A DNA stretch of 64,000 nt from JANQTF01 sp041741415 (lineage in GTDB: Bacteria; Bacteroidota; Bacteroidia; J057). The notes under the pieces were generated by a model that saw only the letters and a program-made list of their open reading frames with translations, ran no database searches and was not told where the DNA came from. This document shows, piece by piece, positions 53,264 to 62,300 of the stretch. Positions within the stretch are counted from its first letter, which is position 1. The number at the start of each line of letters is the position of its first letter. The stretch is taken from positions 1 to 64,000 of the forward strand of contig JBGSKC010000021.1 in assembly GCA_041741415.1 (NCBI GenBank), given 5' to 3'. The position numbers and the translations under genes were made by a program.

Positions 53264-53486
53264 CCCGAATCTGTTTTTGCCAGGTTACTGGATCCTGAAT
53301 CTCTGCAAACACTCCGAGTTTACCCGCTTCTTGAACCGCGTTCAAAAGCGCCTCACGGTCAAAGCTGCCAGTCGGCAAGGGAGGTTGCTGAATCTTTACC
53401 TGCACGGATCTGTGTTGCAACTCCACGAGCAGCGGCTGCAGCCAGGCCATTTCTTCAGGGGATTGTAGCTCAATGGTGATGATCAT
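53247..53486 (-). CDS. Putative antitoxin of the VapC pair
   Basis: 79 residues from MIITIELQSPEEMAWLQ (53486); the frame is open 18 codons farther but without coding character. It has a short beta-rich start, a Gln/Pro-rich middle (VKIQQPPLPTGSFD) and a C-terminal helix with DPVTWQKQIRDEWEG. It resembles no classic AbrB, MetJ or Phd fold clearly, so it may belong to the small antitoxins known only by position. Its overlap with vapC is the main evidence. Confidence 0.6.
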   Translation of the reverse strand: MIITIELQSPEEMAWLQPLLVELQHRSVQVKIQQPPLPTGSFDREALLNAVQEAGKLGVFAEIQDPVTWQKQIRDEWEG

Positions 53487-53655
53487 GGACAGCAATTGAA
53501 ATACACAGGAGTGGCATGGGGTGATTGCACCGCTTCCCAACTGAATATACGACTTTAAGGCCGGAACAAGGTAAAGGTATCGGGAATCTTTTGCCTGCTT
53601 CTTGTTCTTAGGGAAGAATCGCCTGGGAATCCGAAAACCCGGCTCGCCAGAGGCT

Positions 53656-53741
53656 AAGCCGCTCTCAGCGGAGGTGCATCATGTTACTAGCCCTCGGCTG
53701 GCCCTTTTTTATGGATCCCCCGGCGGCCTCAAGGCCGCCGG
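53656..53741. repeat. 88-bp dispersed repeat, copy 2
   Basis: Same order as copy 1: AAGCCGCTCTCAGCGGAGG, GCATCATGTTACTAGCC, CTGGCCCTTTTTTATGGATC and the hairpin CCGGCGGCC-TCAA-GGCCGCCGG. It stands 61-66 percent of a kilobase from the VapBC start and begins a run of further hairpins. Confidence 0.8.
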
Positions 53742-53779
53742 AAGGAATTAATAAACTGCCTGGCGATGCTACAAAGCTG

Positions 53780-53908
53780 GGACCCTTCCAGGGTCCGCTT
53801 TCATGTGCTGCCGCAGGTGGGTCCATGGGCCCGTTACCCATTTATGATCCCTGGCCTCCGGCAAGCCCCGAAGGGGCGAAATACAACAGCACAGGGCGCA
53901 GCCCTGTG
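53780..53908. repeat. Cluster of short perfect hairpins
   Basis: Within 130 nt three perfect stems occur: GGACCCT/AGGGTCC (53780-53796), GCCCC/GGGGC (53865-53877) and CACAGGG/CCCTGTG (53890-53908). They follow copy 2 of the 88-bp repeat. Similar hairpin-rich blocks recur in Bacteroidota genomes as non-coding repeats; here no gene is evident. The rest of the 53487-53929 gap holds nothing else I can support. Confidence 0.6.
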
Positions 53909-53929
53909 GATCCATGAATGTTCACATCA

Positions 53930-54490
53930 TCAGCCTGGCAGTTTGCCAGTTACCCGCAGCAGCATCAGCTTATAAGCTGCCGCCACTGTGAGTGAATCCG
54001 TGATTCGCCCCGCCTCCACTTCCTCAAACAACTCCTCCACGGGTATTTTTTTCACGTGGAGTTCTTCGGTCTCCTCGGGCGAGGCTTCCTGCTGGCTCAG
54101 GCCGGTGGCCAGGTACACAATGCCCCATTCGTCGGAGACGGAGTTGGAGAGGTGCAGCTCAAGCAGCTTCTCATAACGGAGGGCCACGAGGCCGGTTTCT
54201 TCGAGCAGTTCACGCCTGGCTGTGTCCAGCGGATCCTCGCCCGCAGGGCCGCCGCCCTCCGGAATTTCCCAGGAATAACAGTTGAGCACATAGCGAAATT
54301 GCCCCACCAGCCACACATGGCCGTCTTCATAGGGCACCACGCCCACCGCAGTATTTTTGTAGTGAACAGTGCCATAAATGCCAGCCCCGCCCCGGGGGTT
54401 CAGTACCTGGTGTTCCTCCACCCTGATCCACGGATTGTCATACAACACGCGCTTGTCGAGGGTGGTCCAGGGGTTATTGGTCGTGGACAT
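53930..54490 (-). CDS. Nudix hydrolase (ADP-ribose pyrophosphatase-like)
   Basis: 186 residues. The Nudix box is complete: GEDPLDTARRELLEETGL (G-x5-E-x7-REUxEExGU). N-terminal features (RVLYDNPWIRVEEHQVLNP, YGTVHYKNTAVGVVPYEDG) are those of the ADP-ribose pyrophosphatase/NudF-like group. It probably hydrolyses ADP-ribose or another nucleoside diphosphate sugar in the cytoplasm, with Mg2+ bound by the EExE glutamates. It follows the VOC-SRPBCC gene by 47 nt and may be co-transcribed. Substrate is inferred from family. Confidence 0.88.
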   Translation of the reverse strand: MSTTNNPWTTLDKRVLYDNPWIRVEEHQVLNPRGGAGIYGTVHYKNTAVGVVPYEDGHVWLVGQFRYVLNCYSWEIPEGGGPAGEDPLDTARRELLEETGLVALRYEKLLELHLSNSVSDEWGIVYLATGLSQQEASPEETEELHVKKIPVEELFEEVEAGRITDSLTVAAAYKLMLLRVTGKLPG

Positions 54491-54537
54491 AAGAAAAAAT
54501 GCTTATTGCTTCTGTGGGGTCCCGGGGCGGGAGGCTG

Positions 54538-55359
54538 TTACTGGCCTTCGGTGTAGGATTTAAACTGGTTCAGGATGGCCTGCCAGCCTGCCTGCTGAAG
54601 CTCGGCCGGGTTCATTTGCTCGGGGTCGAAGGTTTCACGGACATGAGTCCTGTTGCCAAGGTCTTCAAAAGAAATAGACACCTTTCGCCCATCGTCCATC
54701 ACGTAGGCGATGCTGCTCAGCGGCGCGACCGACTCGTAGGTACCTTCAAAATCGAAGCTCATGCTGCCGTCGCGGGAAGCCATGGTGGAGGAAAAGCGAC
54801 CGCCGGCACGCAAATCATTTGTGGCAGCAGGGCAGTGCCAGTCGTCGGAGGCAAAGTTCCAGTTGACGATATGATCGGGAGAAGTCCATTTTTCCCAGAC
54901 TGCCTCCACCCGGGCCTCAACAATTGCCTCCACGGTAATGGCTGCAGAGCTTTGCGCTGCCAGCAAAGCGACATCGGTAAACATGATTTCCCATTGGTGA
55001 CCGTCGGGGTCGGCAAAGCAGTCGTAGTACATCCAGCCATGATCGGCGGCTTCGCGGTAGCGGCTGCCACCCTGGGCCAGGGCTGCGGTCACGATTTCAT
55101 CCACCCGTTCACGGCTTTCCACTTCAATGGCGAGCAGCACCTGCGTAGATTGGGGACTGGCGATGGGCCGCTGGGCAAAGGCATAAAATTGCTCATGGGA
55201 AATGAGCATCGCGTAAATAGTATTCTCTTTCAAGACCAGACAGATCGCTTTTTCGTCGCTGAATTGCTCATTGAAGGAAAAACCAAGCCGGCTCCAGAAT
55301 TTGCGGGCCTGCTGAAGGTCGCTGGCCGGGAGATTGACATAAATGGCAGAAACGCTCAT
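54538..55359 (-). CDS. VOC-domain and SRPBCC (AHSA1-like) fusion protein
   Basis: 273 residues. Residues 1-127 form a glyoxalase/VOC half-pair (IYVNLPASDLQQARKFWSRL, DPDGHQWEIMF). Residues about 138-270 form an SRPBCC domain of the AHSA1/Hsp90-activator type (ARVEAVWEKWTSPDHIVNWN, LRAGGRFSSTM, RVRETFDPEQMN approximate). Both are usually separate proteins. VOC proteins bind metal and small molecules, and SRPBCC domains bind hydrophobic ligands. The fusion suggests a ligand-handling or modified-substrate role, but no reaction can be named. No membrane segments. Confidence 0.85.
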   Translation of the reverse strand: MSVSAIYVNLPASDLQQARKFWSRLGFSFNEQFSDEKAICLVLKENTIYAMLISHEQFYAFAQRPIASPQSTQVLLAIEVESRERVDEIVTAALAQGGSRYREAADHGWMYYDCFADPDGHQWEIMFTDVALLAAQSSAAITVEAIVEARVEAVWEKWTSPDHIVNWNFASDDWHCPAATNDLRAGGRFSSTMASRDGSMSFDFEGTYESVAPLSSIAYVMDDGRKVSISFEDLGNRTHVRETFDPEQMNPAELQQAGWQAILNQFKSYTEGQ

Positions 55360-55815
55360 GTGGGTGAGTGTGAATAGGTTCGTTGGAGGGAAAAGGAAAT
55401 CAAACCGCTGAACAAGAATAAGGACTTTGGCGGTTCACCGGGCACCCTTTTTCAAGGAGAAGCAACAGAAAAATCTTGAAAACAATTTTACTAAAATAAT
55501 TGCAAATGCCAAATTCGCTGGCATATAATTTTTGAGTTGAACATCCTGTAGTTGGGTGTTAAATAGTTCCATTTTCGCATAAAAACTTTTTTTTTGACTA
55601 AAAACGTCATATTATTTTTTCGTTTGTGCAAAGAAATCTCCCGTTCGTGATTCGATTGAGGAGATTGAAGACAAGAGGGCGAAGATCTTAACCTTATAGT
55701 ACTGACTGCCATGCTCCTCGGAACTTTTGCCTACGGAACGGTGAAGCATCGGCTGCCTCATTGAGCAGGGTGAATGTTTCCCAGCTTTCTTCTATTTTTA
55801 CAGCAAAAATCGGCC
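55360..55815. other. AT-rich divergent intergenic region
   Basis: 456 nt between the VOC-SRPBCC gene and the small plus-strand gene. It is clearly richer in A and T than its neighbours. TGCCA-AATTCGC-TGGCA near 55507 is a short palindrome. A frame of 73 codons on the minus strand (55491-55712) has no coding character. Promoters for both flanking genes must lie here; a small RNA cannot be excluded. Confidence 0.45.
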
Positions 55816-56205
55816 ATGGTCAGTGAGCAGGAACAAGCCCTTATTCTCGAATCAATTCGCAACGACGTCGATACCGTCGGTGAGCAGCTGCGGGAAATCG
55901 CCGAACAGGTAATAGAAGAAGGGATTTCTGCCTATCCTATCTTTGTTGTTTCGCACGAGCAGCATCCCATTGGCAAGCCTGTCTTTGACCCCGACAGCTC
56001 CACCCTCAACTGGACCTTCCACGCCTCGATCCTCGAAGAGTTCATTCAGCGCGAAATCATCAGAAAGGAGCGCGTGGTGGCATTTCGAAAAGCCTACGAA
56101 AACCCCCGCGAACGCGCCTGTATTTTTGTGCTATCGCCCGAGCAGGCCCAGTTTGTCTTCGTTCCCTACGACCTTGCCGAGGAGGATCTCCCATCAGAGG
56201 AGTAA
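55816..56205 (+). CDS. Conserved small protein of unknown function
   Basis: 129 residues from MVSEQEQALILESI (55816); an ATG 14 codons upstream is less likely. It is soluble and acidic. The N-terminal helix (LREIAEQVIEEGISAYP) is followed by strands PIFVVSHEQHPIG and NWTFHASILEEFIQREII, then CIFVLSPEQAQFVFVPYDL. Similar small proteins seem common in Saprospiria, but I know no function. It precedes the histidine kinase by 80 nt and may be co-transcribed with it. Confidence 0.65.
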   Translation: MVSEQEQALILESIRNDVDTVGEQLREIAEQVIEEGISAYPIFVVSHEQHPIGKPVFDPDSSTLNWTFHASILEEFIQREIIRKERVVAFRKAYENPRERACIFVLSPEQAQFVFVPYDLAEEDLPSEE

Positions 56206-56285
56206 GATTTTGCCAAATTCGTTCCTTGCGGATTACTTTTCTTCGATATTCCTTGCAAGTAGCCTCTTTGCACTCAGAGACCCAC

Positions 56286-57341
56286 ATGGACGACCCCAAC
56301 GCTTTCTCTCCACTAACGATTTCCTGGCTCCATAGTCCGATGCCGGCCATGTTGCTCAATGAGCAGGGAAGGGTGCTGGCGGTTAACTACGCTCTCGAAG
56401 GTTTGCTGGCATCCGGGATTGTGTTTCGGCCTAATATGGGCCTGCAAGTGTGGTGGGATCTTTCTCAGGCGCAGCAGCTGCTCTCCTGGGCCAAACGGGC
56501 TCTGGAGGCGCCTAAATCTTGTCTGCCTCTCCTCCTGAGACCAGCCGCCTTGTCGAGGGAAATGGTCTGGACCGAGGTTCACGGCAGTCCGGAAGGAATG
56601 GTGGTCAGGGGAATTGCTGCGCCTGTTTCGGCCCAACTCCGGCAACTGGCCTTTCTGAAAAAAGCCATGATGGACCTGGGAAAATCCATCTCACACGATG
56701 TTGTGGCACCCATTCGCAGGCAAATCATGTTCTCCGAGCGGTTGCTCGAAATGTCGCATGAGCAATGGCAAGCCGACGGAAAAGACTTCCTCCAATCGGT
56801 GGTGCATTCGGGGCAGGACCTCGCCAACCGCTTCCAGGCGCTGGCTGAGCTGGCCAAAGCCGAAGGAAAGCCCCTTCAGCTTGTGCCCTTAGCTATGGAC
56901 AAGCTGCTATGGCAAATGTGGACTTATTTCCCTGACCAGCAGACCGTTGTTCCTGAGTTTCCCATCATGCCAACCGTGCTGGCCGACATCGACAATATAC
57001 AGTTCATTGTGAGGGAGTTGTGGCAAAATGCCCAGGCTTGCGCATCGCCAAAACGCATTTTGCAAATCCGGGTGAGCGCGGAGGAAACCGGGTCAGGCTG
57101 GCGTTTGCTGGTTCAGGACAATGGCATCGGCATTCCTGCCGGCCGCGAGGTGAATCTGTTTGACTTTTTTTACCTCATCCATCTCAAAGAAGAAGTGCCC
57201 GGACAGGGAGTTGGAATGGGGCTCACGCGTGCAAGAAGGTTGGCAAGGCTCATGGGAATGGACCTGGAAGCTCGTTCCCTGCCGGAAGGCGGGGCGGAGT
57301 TTGCCTTGGTCATTCCCCAGGCCTGCCTGGCAGAAGCCTGA
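56286..57341 (+). CDS. Soluble sensor histidine kinase
   Basis: 351 residues from MDDPNAFSPLTISW (56286); the upstream 20 codons lack coding character. An N-terminal PAS-like region (about 10-110) precedes a HisKA-like helix with His137 in GKSISHDVVAPIRRQIMF. The HATPase domain has the N box RELWQNAQACASP, the G1 box DNGIGIP and the G2 box GVGMGLTRARRLARLMG. The His lies in the SHD-xxxP setting typical of Bacteroidota kinases. No membrane segment, so it senses a cytoplasmic signal. No response regulator is adjacent. It converges with the VIT1/CCC1 gene. Confidence 0.85.
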   Translation: MDDPNAFSPLTISWLHSPMPAMLLNEQGRVLAVNYALEGLLASGIVFRPNMGLQVWWDLSQAQQLLSWAKRALEAPKSCLPLLLRPAALSREMVWTEVHGSPEGMVVRGIAAPVSAQLRQLAFLKKAMMDLGKSISHDVVAPIRRQIMFSERLLEMSHEQWQADGKDFLQSVVHSGQDLANRFQALAELAKAEGKPLQLVPLAMDKLLWQMWTYFPDQQTVVPEFPIMPTVLADIDNIQFIVRELWQNAQACASPKRILQIRVSAEETGSGWRLLVQDNGIGIPAGREVNLFDFFYLIHLKEEVPGQGVGMGLTRARRLARLMGMDLEARSLPEGGAEFALVIPQACLAEA

Positions 57342-57356
57342 AAGGCAAAGCCCGCC

Positions 57357-58085
57357 TCAGGCGAGCCACCGTTCCAGGATGTCGCCAACGAAATAAGCCA
57401 CAGCCGCCGCTGATGCACCCAGAAAAAGGGTTTCGGCAACAGCACGCCACCGTGAGGTTTGGGTTACATACGCTTTTAGCCAGCCCACCAAAATGAAAGC
57501 AACTGAGGTAGTGAGGCAGGAAACGAAAAATAACTGGTTCATGTCCTGGCTGTCGCCCTGAAACAAATAGGCCAGCAAGGGAATTATGCCTACAACAAGA
57601 AATGAAAGGTAGGTTACTGCCCCGATCTTCACAGGCGATTTCTGCTCTGGGATCATGTTCAGCTCTTCCTTCATCATGGTGTCCACCCAACGGTCGCGGT
57701 CGGCCGTAATAACATCCACCACTTTCTCCAGCAATTCGCCCTCGAACCCTTTGGCCTGGTAAATTTCCCGGATTTCCTCCCGCTCTACTTCTGGAATGGT
57801 GTCTACTTCAGCATACTCAATCCTGCGGTGTTTTTCATAGTTATCCCGCTCAGATTTGGTGGACAAATACGCCCCTACACTCATCGAAAAACCGTCTGCA
57901 AGCAAATTGGCAAAGCCCAGAATGAGCACCACCCCGATGGAGAGGTCGGCTCCTGCAGCACCAGCCACAACTGCAAAGGTTGTAACCGCACCATCGATTC
58001 CGCCATAAACAAACTCTCCGAGGTATTCCTGAAAGGGGATGTAGCCGTGCATCACGCCTTCCCGATGGTCGTGGTCAATGCGCAT
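57357..58085 (-). CDS. VIT1/CCC1-family iron/manganese transporter
   Basis: 242 residues. Five hydrophobic segments are visible: GGIDGAVTTFAVVAGAAGA, IGVVLILGFANLLADGFSM, and three near the C-terminus (AVTYLSFLVVGIIPLLAYLF and two more). The loop between segments 2 and 3 is long and acidic (EVDTIPEVEREEIREIYQAK, EELNMIPEQ), which in this family forms the cytoplasmic metal-binding domain. The conserved GSMSVGAYLS-like signature reads GFSMSVGAYLSTKSE. Members carry Fe2+ or Mn2+ across membranes. Monocistronic, convergent with the kinase. Confidence 0.88.
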   Translation of the reverse strand: MRIDHDHREGVMHGYIPFQEYLGEFVYGGIDGAVTTFAVVAGAAGADLSIGVVLILGFANLLADGFSMSVGAYLSTKSERDNYEKHRRIEYAEVDTIPEVEREEIREIYQAKGFEGELLEKVVDVITADRDRWVDTMMKEELNMIPEQKSPVKIGAVTYLSFLVVGIIPLLAYLFQGDSQDMNQLFFVSCLTTSVAFILVGWLKAYVTQTSRWRAVAETLFLGASAAAVAYFVGDILERWLA

Positions 58086-58169
58086 AAGGGTAAGTCTTGA
58101 TAGGGCTAAGGTACAGGGAAAACTCGCCAGTGGACAAAGAATCTCAAGAGAACTTTCAGGGGCAGTAGG

Positions 58170-58206
58170 AAAAAAAATCAGCCCCCGGAAACGTTCCAGG
58201 GGCTGA
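58170..58206 (-). terminator. Terminator of the metal efflux operon
   Basis: TCAGCCCC (58178-58185) and GGGGCTGA (58199-58206) form a perfect 8-bp stem. On the minus strand it is followed by eight T residues (A8 at 58170-58177 on plus). It lies 17 nt past the adaptor gene stop. Confidence 0.75.
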
Positions 58207-58222
58207 CCTTCAAAAAACAGGC

Positions 58223-59308
58223 TTAATGATCGTGGCCGCCACCGGCTTCACCTTTGGCTTCCAGCTGGGCTGTTTCGCTGATTCCGGCAGGAAGCTCAGG
58301 AAAGAAATACCCTGTTGTGGTGCGCCGAAAACCGCTGAGTGGCACAACCAGGGCTGTGGCCTGAGGTCGGTGCACATGCACCTCCGGGCCATAAACACCA
58401 TCATAAACGGCCTCCTGCGGGATCATCCAGCCAACTACCGGCTCTGTTTCGATCAGAACACTGGCAAAGGCTCCCGGCACAAGGCCCTGTTCTGTTTCCG
58501 GCTCGATGTGAATCTTCACCGCCCGGCCATCTAGTTCCACCTGATGCCCCACCAGCAGCACCTCACCGCGGTATTGCGTCTCAGACCCAGCCACCTGAAA
58601 GGTTATTTTCTGTCCGGCCACCACTTTTTGCCGGTCTTGCTCAAACACCGAAGCCTCAACATGCAAATGCTTGAGCACAACCACCTCGCAGAGCTCCTGC
58701 TGTGGACCTGCCAGCTCGCCCATCGCCACGCCCACCGCGGTCACATAGCCCGTTTCGGGGCTGAGAATGCGAATGCTGGACTGGAGTTTGGAGGCTTCCA
58801 GGCGGTCAGCCTGAATGCCGAGCAGGGCCAGTTCGGCCTTCATGGCTGCCAGCCGCGACTGCCCGATCTGCTGATCGGCAAGGGCGCGGGTGTATTCGCG
58901 TTCTGTGGTGGCGCTCTGGCCTCGAAGGGTTTCCTGGCGCCCAAGCGCAGCAGTCTGAAACGCCAGCTCTGCCTTTATCTCCAGATATTGCTGTTGCAAA
59001 TGGATATAGTCGGGGTGGGTTAATTCGGCTAATAACTCTCCTTTTCTCACCAACTGACCAGGCAAAGGTAAAATGCGGGTAACAAACCCCGCCACGGGCA
59101 CCCGAACAGAATGACGGCCCTGCGGAGGTGCCTCAATGTAGCCCTGGCACCGAACCGGGTCGCGGTCTTCGACTTTAACAGGGGCAAGCAAACGCGGCTC
59201 GTGAGGGATACTTTCAGCCGCAGCAGTCTCCGGCTCCTCCGGAGTTGAAGTACAGGCACTGGTTCCTGCCAACAGCAGAATGGCCAGCCAAATGATGCGA
59301 TTATTCAT
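58223..59308 (-). CDS. czcB: RND efflux periplasmic adaptor (CzcB-like)
   Basis: 361 residues. A lipobox (GTSAC, lipidated Cys19) anchors it to the inner membrane outer leaflet. The order is the hybrid motif (VRVPVAGFVTRILPLPGQLV), a coiled-coil hairpin (IHLQQQYLEIKAELAFQTAA), the lipoyl-like half and beta-barrel (HLHVEASVFEQDRQKVVAGQ), and a short C-terminal tail ending GGGHDH, which may bind metal. It connects the RND pump to the outer-membrane factor. Translation is coupled to the pump by an ATGA overlap at 59305-59308. Confidence 0.9.
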   Translation of the reverse strand: MNNRIIWLAILLLAGTSACTSTPEEPETAAAESIPHEPRLLAPVKVEDRDPVRCQGYIEAPPQGRHSVRVPVAGFVTRILPLPGQLVRKGELLAELTHPDYIHLQQQYLEIKAELAFQTAALGRQETLRGQSATTEREYTRALADQQIGQSRLAAMKAELALLGIQADRLEASKLQSSIRILSPETGYVTAVGVAMGELAGPQQELCEVVVLKHLHVEASVFEQDRQKVVAGQKITFQVAGSETQYRGEVLLVGHQVELDGRAVKIHIEPETEQGLVPGAFASVLIETEPVVGWMIPQEAVYDGVYGPEVHVHRPQATALVVPLSGFRRTTTGYFFPELPAGISETAQLEAKGEAGGGHDH

Positions 59309-62300
59309 TGTGTGAGAAATCGAAGGGTGAGGATGGAAAGATGAAGGCGATACCGCGCCTCCAGGCGGGCCTCCTGCCAGGAAGCCGTTTGGCTCAGCAG
59401 GCGCAGCACCTCGGCAAAGGGAACTTCTCCCAGCCGGTAGCGATCCAGAACAACGCGCTGGATCATCTCGGCCTGAACCTGCCCCTGGCCCTGATACAAT
59501 TGCAATGCCTCGCGCTGGTAGAGGTAGTCAGCCCAGAAGGTCTGTGCTTTTTGCCGGAAGGCTTCCTCCTCCAGTTCCATTTGAACCTGCTGGGCTGCCA
59601 GTTGGGCTTGCTGCACCTGCACTTTCGCCGTCTGCGCGGGCACCCACAGGGGCACGCTCACGCCGAGATATGCGCCCTGAAAGCCATTTTCGCCATCGAT
59701 GGTTTGGCCAAACCAACCCAGCTCCAGGGCAGGGCTCTGCTGCAATTTCTGCAAACGCAGGGCTTGCGACTGCTGGGCCTGGGCATGAAACAGGCGCTCA
59801 TAGGTGGAGGTTTGGCTAAAGGCTGCCATGATCGCCTGGAGGCTGTCTGGGAGAGCTCTTGCTGGCCCTGGCCCTGTGGGTAGCAAGGGCATTGCCTCCA
59901 GCCCCAGCATCCGCTGAAGCGCAGCCTGCACCTGCACCTGGCGGCGCAGGCAATCGCTTTTGCGCAACTGCCACTGGCCCTGAGCCGTTATGGCCAGCCC
60001 GCGCTCAAAGGGCAATTCTTCGCCTGCCTCCGCCCGAAGCTGCTGAATTCGAAGCAGTTCGTCATACAACTGCAACAAGCTGTCCGACAATCCCTTCATG
60101 GCTTCGCACCGATACCATTCTTCATACAGGGAAGCCACTTCCAGTTGGGCATCGCGGCTTGCCTCCCGAAGGCCGGCATCGGAACTGGCCATAGCTTCCT
60201 CCCAGCCCGATCGTTTTGTGGGAACTTCCCAGGGCCTGCCTAATGGCTGCGCCACTGTGATCAGGGCGTCGAAGGCACTGGTGTTCATCTGGCCCTGCTG
60301 CCACTGAATGGCGGTTTCGCCAGGGTTCCAGAATCCCTTGCCTCCTGCTGCCACCACTTCGCGGTTGGCCTGGCCCAGGCGCACCTGCGCCGACTGGGTC
60401 TGTGCCAGTTCCAGCGCAGCTTCTTCGGTTAGAACCGGCGTTTGGGCGAAGCTGGCGGGCACTATTCCCAGCAACAGCAGCACGAGCATGGCACCCTGTG
60501 GCCTCAGCCGCGACCTGCGGCGGGCCTGAAAGGAATACAGCACCGGCAGCACAATCAACGTGAGGATGGTGGCCGTGAGCAATCCGCCGATCACGACGGT
60601 GGCCAATGGCCGCTGGACCTCGGCCCCGGCACCGGAGGAAATGGCCATGGGCAAAAAGCCCAGAGAAGCCACGAGCGCCGTCATCACCACCGGGCGAAAA
60701 CGCACCCGGGCAGCTTCCAGGATTCGCTCACGAAGGTCTTCCACGCCTTCATGCTCCAGTTGGTTAAGGTATCCGATCAGCACGATGCCATTGAGAACGG
60801 CTACGCCAAACAGCGCGATGAAGCCCACCCCGGCAGAAATGCTGAATGGCATGCCGCGCAGCCAGAGCGACAACACTCCGCCGATGGCAGCAAGCGGAAT
60901 GGCAGAAAAAATCATCAGCGCCTGGGCGAAGGAGCCAAAGGTGAGGTAGAGCAAGGCGTAAATGAGCGCCAGTACCAGCGGCACGGTAATCATCAGTCGC
61001 CTGGAGGCAGATTGCAGTTGTTCAAATTCTCCACCGAAAAAGTAGCCATAGCCTGCGGGTAGCGGCAAGTCCCGCTGGAGGGTTTGTTGCAATTCCGCCA
61101 CCAGCTGTTCAACATCTCTGCCCCTCACATTCACCCCGATGCTCACTTGCCGCCGGGTGTTGTCGTGGTTGATGCGCATGGGGCCTTCGGCGTAGCGAAT
61201 GTCGGCAATTTCGCGAAGGGGAATGGCCTGGCCATTGGCACTCCGCACCTGCAACCGCTCCAGATCCGAGGGGCTCATCCGGTAATCGGGGTGGAGGCGA
61301 AGAACAAGGTCAAACCGGCGGTCGGTTTCAAAAACAACCCCTGTCGTGAGGCCGGCAATAGCAGCCTGCACGGTTCGGTTTACGTCGCCCACCGAAATGC
61401 CCAATGCTGCGAGCCTGTCGCGCCTGTATTCGATCATGAGCTGGGGAAAGCCCGAAGTTCTGCTCAAAATCACATCCGCTGCCCCCGGCACTTTCTCCAC
61501 GATCGGCACTACTGCCTGCCCGAGCCGGGCAAGTTCGTCGAGGTCGTCACCAAAAATTTTGATCACCACATCCGACTTCGAGCCTGTCAGCAATTCGTTG
61601 AACCTCAGCTCGATGGGCTGGGTAAACTCAAAGCTGGTTCCGTCTTCCTCCAGGGGCTCCAGCACTTCCTGCATCAGGCTCACCAACTCGTAGCGATCTT
61701 CGGCGTGTGTCCATTGTTCTTTAGGTTGAAGGATGATCATGATATCGGCATCTTCCACGCCCATCGGGTCAGTCGGGACTTCGGCGGTTCCGATTTTAGA
61801 CACCACTTCTTTCACTTCGCCGGGGAAGTTGGCCAACAGCAATCGCTCGGCTGCGGTAGAGGTTTTAACAGACTGAGACAGGGAAGATCCCGGCGGAAGG
61901 CTCATTTGCATGGCCAGGTCGCCTTCGTCTAGCTGTGGAATGAATTCACCTCCCATCCTGCCAAAAAGCCAGAGAGTGGCCATCAGGGAAATCCCGGCCA
62001 GGCTGAGCACCCACCAGCGGCGGCGCAGGGCCAGCTTCAGCGCTGGTTCATACAGGCGGTGGAGGCCTTCCACCAGCCTGTCAGACAGGGTTCTGTGCTG
62101 CCGGGGGCTTCGGCTCAATACCAGCGAGGCCATCATGGGCACATAGGTGAGGGAGAGAACCAGGGCACCCAAAATGGCGAAAGAAACGGTCTGGGCCATG
62201 GGCACGAACATTTTTCCTTCCACCCCTTCGAGGCCAAGCAGCGGCAAATACACCATCAGGATGATGATTTCGCCAAAGGAAGCCGATTTTCTGATGCGGC

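Noticed and set aside
52526..53741. Insertion sequence or CRISPR
   Set aside because: Only two copies of the 88-bp repeat, no transposase, no regular spacer units.
53681..53917. 78-codon frame in the hairpin block
   Set aside because: Its peptide is produced by the repeat and hairpin sequence, a pattern common to non-coding repeats in this phylum.
55491..55712. 73-codon frame on the minus strand
   Set aside because: AT-rich, full of N, K and F, with no start context or relatives I recognise.
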